A DNA stretch of 22,360 bases from Oscillospiraceae bacterium (GTDB lineage: Bacteria > Bacillota > Clostridia > Oscillospirales > Acutalibacteraceae): the NCBI GenBank assembly GCA_902797915.1, contig CADBUK010000053.1, positions 1-22,360 on the forward strand, in the 5' to 3' direction. The first letter of the stretch is position 1. Every line of letters begins with the position of its first letter. Of the stretch, positions 16,032 through 22,360 are shown in pieces. The notes beneath the pieces were generated by a model, which was given only the letters and a program-made list of their open reading frames with translations, was not told where the DNA came from and made no database searches. The position numbers and the translations under genes are program-made.

Positions 16032-17188
16032 TTTTCAATTGCCTCCTTTAAGATTTCAAGCCCCTTGTCAAGTTCGCCGTACGTTATGTTAAGCGCGGGT
16101 AAAAGCCTTACCTTTGTTTTTGCCGTTAATACAAGCAGCCCGTTTTCAAGGCAGGCTTTTGCAATTTCCGCGGCAGGCTTTTCGGTTTCAACGCCAAGCA
16201 TAAGCCCCATTCCGCTTATGCCCTTAACGCCCTTTACGCCCGTTAAGTAGTTCTTAATGTATTCGCTCTTTTTTCGCACCTCTGCAAGCAGGTTATCGTC
16301 AATGCGTTTTACAATGCTTACGGCGCCTGCTGCTGCAATCGGGTTTCCGCCGAAGGTGCTGCCGTGTGAGCTCGGCGTAACAACGTTTTCAAACTTTTCG
16401 TTAAACAGCACCGCGCCAATCGGAAGCCCGCCGCCGAGTCCCTTTGCGGTTGTAACGATGTCGGGCTTAATGCCGAAGTTTTCGTACGCAAAGTATCTGC
16501 CCGTTCTGCCGTTGCCCGTCTGCACCTCGTCGCAAATCATAAGTATATCCTTTTCCGCTGCGATTTTTTCAATCTCGCTTATGAATTCGGGGGAGAGGTT
16601 TAATACGCCGCCCTCGCCCTGAACGCATTCAAACATAATTGCGCATACGTCGGGCGTTGCCATCTCCGCAAGCTGTTCGCAGTTGTTAGCCTCGCAGTAT
16701 TTGAAGCCGTCAACAAAAGGTCCGAAATCCTTGTGAAAAACCTCCTGTCCCGTTGCCGAAAGGGTGGCGATTGTTCTGCCGTGGAAGGAGTTAACAAGCG
16801 TAATAATCGTGCTTCTGCCGTCGCCGTATTTGTCGCTGCTGTATTTTCTTGCAAATTTGATTGCGCCCTCGTTTGCCTCGGCGCCGCTGTTGCCGAAGAA
16901 AACTTTGCTCATACCTGTTTTTTCGCACAGCAGCTTTGCAAGCTCTGCACACGGTGCGGTAAAGTAAAGGTTTGATACGTGCTGCAGTCTGTCAAGCTGT
17001 TCGTTTACCGCCGCTTTCCATTCTTCGTCGCATATACCGAACGCGGTAACGCCTATGCCTGAGCCGAAATCAATGTATTCCTTGCCGTTTTCGTCAATCA
17101 GCGTTGAGCCCTTGCCGCTTGCAAGCGCAACGTCAAAGCGGGAATAAGTATTTGCTATGTATTTTTTATCTTTCTCTTTAGTATTCAT
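16028..17188 (-). CDS. argD: Acetylornithine aminotransferase
   Basis: This class III PLP aminotransferase of 386 residues converts N-acetylglutamate semialdehyde to N-acetylornithine with glutamate as amino donor. The PLP lysine is Lys249 in TTAKGLGGGLPIGAV. The upstream GNSGAEANEGAIKFAR (phosphate cup) and CDEVQTGNGRTGRYFA (Asp contacting the pyridine N) segments are typical. The enzyme may also serve succinyl-diaminopimelate or ornithine, as relatives do, but the position between argB and argF makes the arginine role clear. The gene follows argB after 18 bases behind AGGACAGG. Confidence 0.96.
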   Translation of the reverse strand: MNTKEKDKKYIANTYSRFDVALASGKGSTLIDENGKEYIDFGSGIGVTAFGICDEEWKAAVNEQLDRLQHVSNLYFTAPCAELAKLLCEKTGMSKVFFGNSGAEANEGAIKFARKYSSDKYGDGRSTIITLVNSFHGRTIATLSATGQEVFHKDFGPFVDGFKYCEANNCEQLAEMATPDVCAIMFECVQGEGGVLNLSPEFISEIEKIAAEKDILMICDEVQTGNGRTGRYFAYENFGIKPDIVTTAKGLGGGLPIGAVLFNEKFENVVTPSSHGSTFGGNPIAAAGAVSIVKRIDDNLLAEVRKKSEYIKNYLTGVKGVKGISGMGLMLGVETEKPAAEIAKACLENGLLVLTAKTKVRLLPALNITYGELDKGLEILKEAIEK

Positions 17189-17206
17189 ATCCTGTCCTAA
17201 CCGTGC

Positions 17207-18073
17207 TTATATAAGTTTTGAAATTCTGAACATCGTGCCCATACCTTCGTCCGTAAGAAGCTCCATAAGAATTGAGTGGGGAACTCTGCCGTCAATAATA
17301 AATGCCTTTTTGCAGCCCTCGCGGAGCGCCTGAGTCATTGAATCCATTTTGGGAATCATTCCGCCGCTTATAACGCCCTCGCTGATAAGCGCAGGCACGT
17401 CTGAAATATAAACTCTGTGAATAAGTGTTTCGGGGTCGTCCTTGTCGCGCAGAAGACCTACAACGTCCGTCATTGAAATCAGCGCCTCAGCCTTGAGCGC
17501 GCCTGCAATTGCCGCGGCAACGGTGTCCGCGTTGATGTTATAGCAGTTGCTCTCCTCGTCAAAGCCGATTGTGGAAATAACGGGAATGTATCCGTTACCC
17601 AGCACCTCCTCAACAAGCTCGGTGTTCATACTGATAATGTCGCCCACAAAGCCGTGCTTTTCGTCAAGCGGTTTGCATTTAATCATATTGCCGTCCATAC
17701 CTGAAAGCCCGATTGCGTGTCCGCCCAGATTGCCTATCTGGCACACCAAATCCTTGTTAACCTTGCCCGCAAGCACCATCTGTACAACGTTAGCCGTTTC
17801 CTTAGTGGTTACGCGAAGTCCGTCAACGAATTCGCTTTCAACCTGCATAGCGTTCAGCGTTTTGTTAATCTCAGGTCCGCCTCCGTGTACAAGCACAACT
17901 TTTATTCCGACTGTTGACAGCAGCACCAAATCACGCATAACCGCCGCCTTCAGTTCCTCGTTAATCATAGCGTTTCCGCCGTATTTTACAACGATTGTTT
18001 TGCCCCTGTAAAGCTGAATATAGGGCAGTGCCTTTGCCAGCACGTCCGCCTTCATTGCATTTGTAATATCCAT
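17207..18073 (-). CDS. argB: N-acetylglutamate kinase
   Basis: This enzyme phosphorylates N-acetylglutamate, the second step of arginine synthesis. It has 288 residues of the amino-acid kinase fold. VKYGGNAM near the N-terminus holds the catalytic Lys, VHGGGPEI binds N-acetylglutamate, and the NINADTVAAAIAGAL segment binds ATP. The N-terminal helix before VKYGG is long enough to match the arginine-sensitive hexameric form, so this may be the feedback-controlled step; that is inference. GAGG lies about 8-10 bases before the ATG. A second in-frame ATG six codons later is less likely. Confidence 0.96.
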   Translation of the reverse strand: MDITNAMKADVLAKALPYIQLYRGKTIVVKYGGNAMINEELKAAVMRDLVLLSTVGIKVVLVHGGGPEINKTLNAMQVESEFVDGLRVTTKETANVVQMVLAGKVNKDLVCQIGNLGGHAIGLSGMDGNMIKCKPLDEKHGFVGDIISMNTELVEEVLGNGYIPVISTIGFDEESNCYNINADTVAAAIAGALKAEALISMTDVVGLLRDKDDPETLIHRVYISDVPALISEGVISGGMIPKMDSMTQALREGCKKAFIIDGRVPHSILMELLTDEGMGTMFRISKLI

Positions 18074-18101
18074 AATTTCACATCCTCACGGTGTTGTTAA
18101 T

Positions 18102-19337
18102 TTATGTTCTGTAATCTCCGTTAATCTTAACGTAATCGTATGTTAAATCGCAACCCCAGGCAAGCGCAGTCTCATTGCCTTCATTGAGGTTGACATAAAC
18201 CATAATCTCATCGCTGCTTAAAATCTTTGCAGCCTCGTCCTCGGAAAACTCAACTCCCGCGCCGTTCCTGCAAACTGCAATTCTGCCGAATTCGGAAGCA
18301 AGGTCTACGTCAACCTTGTTGATATCAAACTCAGCGTCGGCATAACCGATTGCGCAAAGCACACGCCCCCAGTTAGCGTCCTCGCCGAAGATTGCGCATT
18401 TGAAAAGGGTGGAGCCTATAACGCTCTTTGCAATAACGATTGCCTTATCCTTGGTTTCACAGCCGCTGCATTCACATTCAAGCAGCTTTGAAGCGCCCTC
18501 ACCGTCCTTTGCAAGCATTCGGGTTAAGTTCATCATAACCTCATAAAGCGCGGCTTTAAAGCTTTCAAAAGCTTCGCCGTCTGCAGTGATTTCCGTATTG
18601 CCCGCTTCACCGTTTGCCATCACGCACACCATATCGTTGGTGGACGTGTCGCCGTCAATTGAAAGGCAGTTATATGTAACCTTAACGATTTCGTCAAGCG
18701 CTTTCTGCAGTGCCGCCTGTGCGATTTTTGCGTCGGTTGTAATAAAGTTCAGCGTTGTTGCCATATTAGGATGAATCATTCCGCTGCCCTTTGCCATACC
18801 GCCGATTGTGCATTTTACGCCGCCGATTTCAAATTCGCAGGCGTACTCTTTTTTGATTGTATCGGTGGTCATAATTGCGGTTGCCGCTTCCTCGTTGCCC
18901 GAGTAGGAAAGCCTTGCCGCAAGCTCGTCAATCTTATTCTCAATAGGCTCAATAGGTAAAATCTGACCTATTACGCCCGTTGACGCAACAACAACCTCCT
19001 GCGGCTCAATGCCCAGCGCGCCTGCTGCAAGGCTGCACATTTTTTCAGCCTTCTGCTCGCCGTCGGCGTTGCAGGTGTTTGCGTTTTTTGAATTAACAAT
19101 AACCGCCTTTGAAACGCCGCCTGTTGCCTCGAGATTTTTCTTTGTAACAATTATCGGCGCGCCCTTAACCTTGTTTGTTGTGTAAACGCAGGCGGTGGAG
19201 CAGGGGGCGTCGGATAAAATCAGCCCCAAATCGTTTTTGTGTGAAGCGCTTTCGTCGGCGCTCTTTTTTATTCCGCAGTAAATTCCCGCGGCTTTAAAGC
19301 CCTTTGCGGCGCAAACGCCGCCGTCAATATAAGCCAT
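18102..19337 (-). CDS. argJ: Bifunctional ornithine acetyltransferase / N-acetylglutamate synthase
   Basis: ArgJ moves the acetyl group from N-acetylornithine to glutamate, recycling it, and in many bacteria also acetylates glutamate from acetyl-CoA. It has 411 residues. The precursor cleaves itself; the site is seen in MIHPNMATTLNF, where Thr194 would become the N-terminal nucleophile of the beta chain after the Ala193-Thr194 bond is cut. No argA or argE gene is visible, in agreement with the cyclic pathway. It starts 3 bases after the argC stop, with its GGAG ribosome site inside the last argC codons. Whether it is bifunctional or only recycles cannot be decided here. Confidence 0.96.
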   Translation of the reverse strand: MAYIDGGVCAAKGFKAAGIYCGIKKSADESASHKNDLGLILSDAPCSTACVYTTNKVKGAPIIVTKKNLEATGGVSKAVIVNSKNANTCNADGEQKAEKMCSLAAGALGIEPQEVVVASTGVIGQILPIEPIENKIDELAARLSYSGNEEAATAIMTTDTIKKEYACEFEIGGVKCTIGGMAKGSGMIHPNMATTLNFITTDAKIAQAALQKALDEIVKVTYNCLSIDGDTSTNDMVCVMANGEAGNTEITADGEAFESFKAALYEVMMNLTRMLAKDGEGASKLLECECSGCETKDKAIVIAKSVIGSTLFKCAIFGEDANWGRVLCAIGYADAEFDINKVDVDLASEFGRIAVCRNGAGVEFSEDEAAKILSSDEIMVYVNLNEGNETALAWGCDLTYDYVKINGDYRT

Positions 19338-19340
19338 AAG

Positions 19341-20288
19341 TTAATCTCCTAAAACAAGTGATTTAGTTTCGTCAATTCCGCAGGCAAGGTTCATACACTG
19401 AATTGCCGCGCCGCTTGCGCCCTTGCCCAGATTGTCAAATCTGCTTGTGATAACAATTCTGTCGTCGTTGCCGTTAACCTGTATTTCAAGGTCGTCCCTG
19501 CCTTCAAAATTGTTTGCGCCCAGCATAACCTGTTCGTAGTCGGCGGGGCGGATTTTAATCATATCCGTATTGCCGTAATGCGCTCTGTATATGTCGCGCA
19601 AATCCTCGGCGTTAAGCTTCTTGTTAAGCATATCCGTAAACAGCGGAATACTTACAACCATTCCGCATTTATAATCGCATATCATCGGGGAAAAAATCGG
19701 CGTTCTTTCAATTCCCGTAATTGCTGCCATTTCTTTAAGGTGCTTGTGCTGCTGGGTTAACGCGTACTGCCTCGGGGAGTCGAGCTCGCAGTCGCGCTCT
19801 GCGTCCTCATACTGCGCAATCGCCTTGTTGCCGCCGCCGCTGTAGCCCGAAACCGCAAAGCAGCTCAGCGGGTAGCTTTTATCAATAATCCCGTTTGCAA
19901 TCAGCGGGTAAACGATTGAAATAAAACCGCTTGCGTAGCAGCCGGGGTTTGCAATCAGCCTGTTGGTTTCAATGTTGCTTCTGTGCGCGTTTGATAATTC
20001 GGGAAAACCGTACGCCCATTCAGGCAGAGTTCTGTGCGCCGTTGAAGCGTCAATAATCTTCGTGCGGCTGTTGTTTTTATCAAGCAGCGTAACCGCTTCT
20101 CTTGCCGCGTCGTCAGGCAGGCAAAGAAAAGTGATGTCGCTTTCATTAATGAATTTCTTTATCTCGGCAGGGTCCTTGCGTTTGTCGCCCGCAATTTCCA
20201 TAAGCTCAATATCGTCGCGTTTGGAAAGCCTGTCCTTAATGCGCAAGCCCGTTGTTCCCGCCTGTCCGTCAATGAAAACCTTAATCAT
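19341..20288 (-). CDS. argC: N-acetyl-gamma-glutamyl-phosphate reductase, short (type 2) form
   Basis: This enzyme reduces N-acetylglutamyl phosphate to the semialdehyde with NADPH. At 315 residues, and with the N-terminal GQAGTTGLRI motif in place of GATGYTG, it fits the shorter type 2 group rather than the B. subtilis type. The catalytic Cys117 lies in ANPGCYASGF; the VSGYSGGG and IDASTAHR segments are also typical. It is the first gene of the arginine operon; AGGAGA (20300-20305) precedes the ATG. A consensus promoter and two probable ArgR sites lie upstream. Confidence 0.95.
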   Translation of the reverse strand: MIKVFIDGQAGTTGLRIKDRLSKRDDIELMEIAGDKRKDPAEIKKFINESDITFLCLPDDAAREAVTLLDKNNSRTKIIDASTAHRTLPEWAYGFPELSNAHRSNIETNRLIANPGCYASGFISIVYPLIANGIIDKSYPLSCFAVSGYSGGGNKAIAQYEDAERDCELDSPRQYALTQQHKHLKEMAAITGIERTPIFSPMICDYKCGMVVSIPLFTDMLNKKLNAEDLRDIYRAHYGNTDMIKIRPADYEQVMLGANNFEGRDDLEIQVNGNDDRIVITSRFDNLGKGASGAAIQCMNLACGIDETKSLVLGD

Positions 20289-20332
20289 TTTTTATACATT
20301 CTCCTATATGAATGTTATTAATATGCTAACTT

Positions 20333-20360
20333 ATTATACACCCTTGTTTTTCAATGTCAA
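20333..20360 (-). promoter_or_regulatory. Promoter of the arginine operon
   Basis: On the minus strand TTGACA (20355-20360) and TATAAT (20333-20338) both match the sigma-A consensus exactly, with a 16-base spacer. It lies about 45 bases before the argC ATG and would drive all seven genes through carB-dapF; no terminator or other clear promoter is seen among them. Confidence 0.8.
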
Positions 20361-20365
20361 TAGAA

Positions 20366-20414
20366 AATGAATAATTATTTACAAATATACAAAACTGATG
20401 AATAATTATGCAAA
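20366..20414. promoter_or_regulatory. Two probable ArgR (ARG box) sites
   Basis: TGAATAATTATTTA (20368-20381) and TGAATAATTATGCA (20399-20412) each match 13 of 14 positions of the ARG-box core TGAATWWWWATTCA. They repeat with a 31-bp step, about three helical turns, just upstream of the -35 box of the argC promoter. The upstream position means repression would need looping or contact with RNA polymerase. No argR gene is in the window. Confidence 0.6.
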
Positions 20415-20501
20415 TATAATGTGAAATATAGTCAATATAAACTATATTTTTTTCGTTTTTAAACACTGCTCCGTTAATCCGTACTTTGCCTTAAAATCAG
20501 G
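20415..20501. other. A/T-rich stretch between the arginine operon control region and the lysis cassette
   Basis: The intergenic gap from argC to the XhlA-like gene is about 283 bases. Apart from the arginine promoter and ARG boxes on one side and the candidate lysis promoter on the other, I see no ORF, tRNA or attachment-site repeat in it. Confidence 0.5.
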
Positions 20502-20530
20502 TTGACTTTTGCCCTTTGCTTCTCTAATCT
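20502..20530 (+). promoter_or_regulatory. Candidate promoter of the lysis cassette
   Basis: TTGACT (20502-20507) and TAATCT (20525-20530) are separated by 17 bases, about 40 bases before the XhlA-like reading frame. The match is fair, and it would give the three small genes their own transcript. Confidence 0.4.
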
Positions 20531-20556
20531 TTAAGCTTACTCAGTGAAATATTAAA

Positions 20557-20564
20557 GAGGGAGG
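20557..20564 (+). promoter_or_regulatory. Ribosome binding site that points to an ATT start
   Basis: GAGGGAGG ends 7 bases before ATT at 20572, the ideal distance. The next possible start, TTG at 20596, is 31 bases away and has nothing similar in front of it. The site therefore decides the start of the XhlA-like gene. Confidence 0.65.
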
Positions 20565-20571
20565 AATAGCT

Positions 20572-20796
20572 ATTTCCGAAAATATTATAATTGCGTTGCT
20601 GTCGCTGCTCGGCACCTGCGCGGGCAGCTTCGGCGGCATTTACGCTTCTTCAAAGCTTACTTCCTACCGCTTGAAAAAGCTGGAGGAAAAGGTTGATAAG
20701 CACAATCAGTTTGCTGAAAAAATTCCCGTAATCAAGGAACAGATTAAGGTTATCAATCATAGAATAGAAGACATAGAAGGAACAATAAAGAATTAG
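20572..20796 (+). CDS. XhlA-like phage lysis accessory protein, probable ATT start
   Basis: This is a small membrane-anchored protein of the type found next to holins in phages and prophages of Gram-positive bacteria. From the ATT at 20572 it has 74 residues: a short N-terminal hydrophobic helix (about residues 4-22, rich in Ile, Leu and Gly), then a charged coiled-coil-like tail (KKLEEKVDKHNQFAEKIP, INHRIEDIE). A start at TTG 20596 would cut the hydrophobic helix and lose the ribosome site. The KLEEKVDKHNxF / EQIKVINHRIEDIE pattern is familiar from XhlA/hemolysin-like lysis proteins, although the exact role is not established here. The holin gene follows after 11 bases. Confidence 0.7.
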   Translation: MSENIIIALLSLLGTCAGSFGGIYASSKLTSYRLKKLEEKVDKHNQFAEKIPVIKEQIKVINHRIEDIEGTIKN

Positions 20797-20807
20797 GAGG
20801 TTTATTT

Positions 20808-20987
20808 ATGAAAGAACGCTTTAAAAGCCCGATTGTATGGGCTGCAGTGCTTTCTCAGGTATGTATAATTATAGCACTTTTTGCGCCTGACATCAGCGAG
20901 GAGTTCAAAACCGCAGCCGCTTGTATTATTGAGATATTAACGCTGTTCGGTATTCTGAATAACCCTGCTGACAGAAATAATTTTTAG
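20808..20987 (+). CDS. Small phage-type holin
   Basis: This gene encodes 59 residues. It has a charged N-terminus (MKERFKSP), a first hydrophobic segment (about residues 9-26), a short acidic turn (PDISEEFK) and a second hydrophobic segment (about residues 35-50). It ends in GILNNPADRNNF, the tail pattern of small two-helix holins of the phi-LC3-like group (usually NNPTDxxxF). Holins open the cytoplasmic membrane so that the endolysin can reach the wall. AGGAGG precedes the ATG, and the endolysin gene starts 11 bases after the stop. The family call rests on the tail motif, the size and the gene order. Confidence 0.78.
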   Translation: MKERFKSPIVWAAVLSQVCIIIALFAPDISEEFKTAAACIIEILTLFGILNNPADRNNF

Positions 20988-20998
20988 GGGGAGAGCCG

Positions 20999-21889
20999 AT
21001 GACTCTTAACCAGTTTTTTAAATCCCTTAACGGCAAGCATATTGACGTTGACGGTCAGGGCAGCGCAACTAATAAATACCAGTGCGTTGATTTAATCAAA
21101 GCGTATTGTAACAGGGTGTTCGGCGTGCCGATTTCCGCTATGAACGGCTACGGCAACGCCCATGAGTATTACGACGATTTTTATAAAAAGCCCGTGCTTT
21201 ATAAGAATTTTACCCGTATTGCCTATAAAAAAGGTTTAAAACTTCAGGCGGGCGACGTGGTTGTGTGGTCTTCCAAGTCCAACAAATCGGGCGCGGGTCA
21301 TATCGCGGTTGCAACGGGTAAGTATAACGCAAACGAGTTCGAGTCCTTTGACCAGAATTATCCCGGCGGTGCGGTATGCCAGTTCGTTTACCACAGTTAC
21401 AAGTATGTGCTCGGCGTGCTTCGCCCGAAGGACCAGTCGGCGCTCGGTATTGAAAATGAGTATGACAGCTTTCCTGTTCCTGTTGAATGGAAAAACGGCA
21501 GTACTGCCGAAAAGGTGTATGAAACCAGCCAACTTAAAAAGAAGCTCGGCGCACTTTCAAAATATGAAAAAGCCCGCTGCTACAGTAAAGCGGGCAACAG
21601 TTATCTGGTGGTGTATTCCGTTGACGGCAAATCCGCTCATAAGGCGGGCTTTGTTAGGTACAGCGGCGGTGTAAAAAAAGCCCCGCCCGAGAGTAAGCCT
21701 TACAGAAACGGCTCCACACCCGAGCCCGTGTATGCAACTACCGATAAATCAAAAAAGGTCGGCTCGCTTGATAAATACGAGCAGTGCTACTGCCTCGGCA
21801 GAATAGACGGAATGTACCTTGTGCTGTACGCCGTAAACGGCACAACAGCGCAGAAATGCGGCTTTGTATCATATAACGGGGTGGATTAA
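20999..21889 (+). CDS. CHAP-domain endolysin with two SH3-like wall-binding repeats
   Basis: This 296-residue peptidoglycan hydrolase has an N-terminal CHAP domain (about 1-145) with catalytic Cys29 (YQCVDL) and His101 (GAGHIAV) and the acidic/amide partner in FDQNYPGG (118-123). CHAP enzymes cut amide or cross-bridge bonds in peptidoglycan. Two tandem repeats of about 60 residues follow, beginning near Trp164 (EWKNGSTAE) and Tyr235 (PYRNGSTPE) and ending in FVRYSGG and FVSYNG; they look like SH3-type wall-binding domains joined by a short KKAPPESK linker. There is no signal peptide, in agreement with release through the holin. GGGGGAG precedes the ATG. The C-terminal repeat is duplicated almost exactly in the convergent gene at the right edge. 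Confidence 0.88.
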   Translation: MTLNQFFKSLNGKHIDVDGQGSATNKYQCVDLIKAYCNRVFGVPISAMNGYGNAHEYYDDFYKKPVLYKNFTRIAYKKGLKLQAGDVVVWSSKSNKSGAGHIAVATGKYNANEFESFDQNYPGGAVCQFVYHSYKYVLGVLRPKDQSALGIENEYDSFPVPVEWKNGSTAEKVYETSQLKKKLGALSKYEKARCYSKAGNSYLVVYSVDGKSAHKAGFVRYSGGVKKAPPESKPYRNGSTPEPVYATTDKSKKVGSLDKYEQCYCLGRIDGMYLVLYAVNGTTAQKCGFVSYNGVD

Positions 21890-21950
21890 ACCGCGCCGAT
21901 AGGGCAAAAATAATGCAATAATAATTTTATATTGCAGATAAGACTCAAAC

Positions 21951-22049
21951 GGCGGACTTTCCTCTTGTTATCGAAACCTCCACCGGAGGTTTCTCCCAAA
22001 TTTTTGCAGCCTGCGGCTTTATAATTTGGAACCTCGTTTCAAGTCCGCC
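21951..22049 (+). mobile_element. 99-bp inverted-end element, left copy (MITE-like)
   Basis: The element starts with GGCGGACTT and ends with AAGTCCGCC, a perfect 9-bp terminal inverted repeat. Inside it GAAACCTCC and GGAGGTTTC (21973-21993) form another perfect 9-bp hairpin. Size and ends suit a small non-coding repeat moved in trans. No target duplication is clear, so the mobile nature is inference. Confidence 0.5.
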
Positions 22050-22100
22050 ATAATAGAAAAAAAGAAGCAAGACATCAGTCTTGCTTCTTTTTTCTATTAT
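22050..22100. terminator. Bidirectional terminator at the centre of the palindrome
   Basis: GAAGCAAGAC and GTCTTGCTTC pair around ATCA, flanked by a run of 7 As on the left and 6 Ts on the right. It would end transcripts of both convergent endolysin genes. Confidence 0.85.
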
Positions 22101-22199
22101 GGCGGACTTGAAACGAGGTTCCAAATTTTAATGCCGCAGGCTGCAAAAATTTGGGAGAAACCTCCGGTGGAGGTTTCGATAACAAGAGGAAAGTCCGCC
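22101..22199 (-). mobile_element. 99-bp inverted-end element, right copy (MITE-like)
   Basis: This is the reverse complement of the left copy, differing at two bases only (22128 and 22132). It has the same GGCGGACTT/AAGTCCGCC ends. Confidence 0.5.
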
Positions 22200-22256
22200 G
22201 TTTGAGACCTTACGCAAGAAATATTTTCAAACGTAACGCCTCCGCCGTCTTTAATA

Positions 22257-22360
22257 TTAATCCACTCCGTTATAAGAAACGAAGCCGCATTTCTGCGCTG
22301 TTGTGCCGTTTACGGCGTACAGCACAAGGTACATTCCGTCTATTCTGCCGAGGCAGTAGC
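22257..22360 (-). CDS. Second endolysin, convergent, 3' end only
   Basis: The last 33 codons and stop of a gene on the minus strand lie at the edge of the window. The protein, from YCLGRIDGMY to FVSYNGVD, is identical to the end of the plus-strand endolysin. The DNA matches it exactly for 79 bases (partner 21786-21864), then shows four synonymous changes in the last 25 bases before the stop. The 3' flanks of the two genes (21890-21943 against 22207-22256) are unrelated. This is therefore a real paralogous copy of at least the C-terminal SH3-like repeat, oriented toward the first. Whether the rest is a full CHAP endolysin with its own holin lies outside the window. Confidence 0.88.
   Translation of the reverse strand, partial: YCLGRIDGMYLVLYAVNGTTAQKCGFVSYNGVD

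Larger units (their letters stand above)
21944..22206. repeat. 263-bp nested palindrome after the endolysin gene
   Basis: Bases 21944 to about 22073 pair with about 22078 to 22206 around a 4-base loop (ATCA). The arms differ at only two bases (22018 and 22022 against 22132 and 22128) and in one A-run length (7 As against 6 Ts). The structure is layered: each arm has a 99-bp element with its own 9-bp inverted ends, and the centre is a terminator-like hairpin. No ORF or promoter is evident in it. It fills most of the 367-base gap between the two convergent endolysin stops. Confidence 0.95.

Noticed and set aside
20289..20571. A phage attachment site between argC and the lysis cassette
   Set aside because: No tRNA gene, integrase gene or repeated core is visible, and the gap is explained by arginine control sites and a promoter.
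20596..20598. TTG as the start of the XhlA-like gene
   Set aside because: It would remove most of the hydrophobic N-terminal helix and leave the strong GAGGGAGG site 31 bases away without a start.
21944..22206. The inverted repeat as a CRISPR array or tRNA-like structure
   Set aside because: There are only two copies in inverted orientation and no direct repeats with spacers, and no tRNA-like cloverleaf or conserved TTCGANTC-type loop is seen.
22101..22360. Simple assembly mirror artefact at the right edge
   Set aside because: An artefact would give exact mirror identity. Here the arms differ, the gene copies carry four clustered synonymous changes, and the stretches beside the stops are unrelated. 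It is not fully excluded without long reads.

Overview
The window looks like a chromosomal segment of a low-to-moderate GC Bacillota bacterium, most likely a gut-type member of the Clostridia (Oscillospirales/Ruminococcaceae-like). The reasons are the type 1B dihydroorotate dehydrogenase with a PyrK partner, a zinc-containing PyrI chain, strong AGGAGG ribosome sites, a Bmp-type lipoprotein, and a small Gram-positive phage-type holin/CHAP endolysin cassette. The taxonomy is inferred from gene content only.

Region 1 (1-4811, + strand) is the distal part of a de novo pyrimidine operon, pyrK(partial)-pyrD-pyrF-pyrE-pyrB-pyrI, with overlapping or closely spaced genes. It is followed by a water-type aquaporin that may have its own promoter inside the end of pyrI. 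A bidirectional terminator closes the region.

Region 2 (4856-9904) has a leftward three-gene operon, purine nucleoside phosphorylase - mtnA - MTA/SAH/5'-deoxyadenosine deaminase. Together these would turn S-adenosylmethionine by-products into 5-substituted ribulose-1-phosphate by way of the inosine derivative. Divergently transcribed from the same short intergenic region is a Bmp/PnrA-type nucleoside-binding lipoprotein whose binding fold is interrupted by three InlB-like repeats. A second bidirectional terminator separates it from region 3.

Region 3 (9946-20288, - strand) is a complete arginine operon transcribed argC-argJ-argB-argD-argF-carA-carB. It has a consensus promoter and two probable ArgR boxes upstream of argC. 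The carB gene continues in frame into a full diaminopimelate-epimerase-like domain that lacks one of the two catalytic cysteines. The only carbamoyl-phosphate synthase in view is here, so it probably also feeds the pyrB of region 1. A compact perfect hairpin, possibly a dispersed repeat, lies between argF and carA.

Region 4 (20500-22360) is a compact lysis cassette: an XhlA-like protein with an apparent ATT start, a small holin and a CHAP endolysin with two SH3-like repeats. It is followed by a roughly 263-bp nested palindrome made of two inverted 99-bp elements around a bidirectional terminator. Beyond this is the 3' end of a second, convergent endolysin gene that is almost identical to the first. 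This last region is the most structurally unusual part of the window. The carB-dapF fusion and the lipoprotein with inserted repeats are the most unusual proteins.
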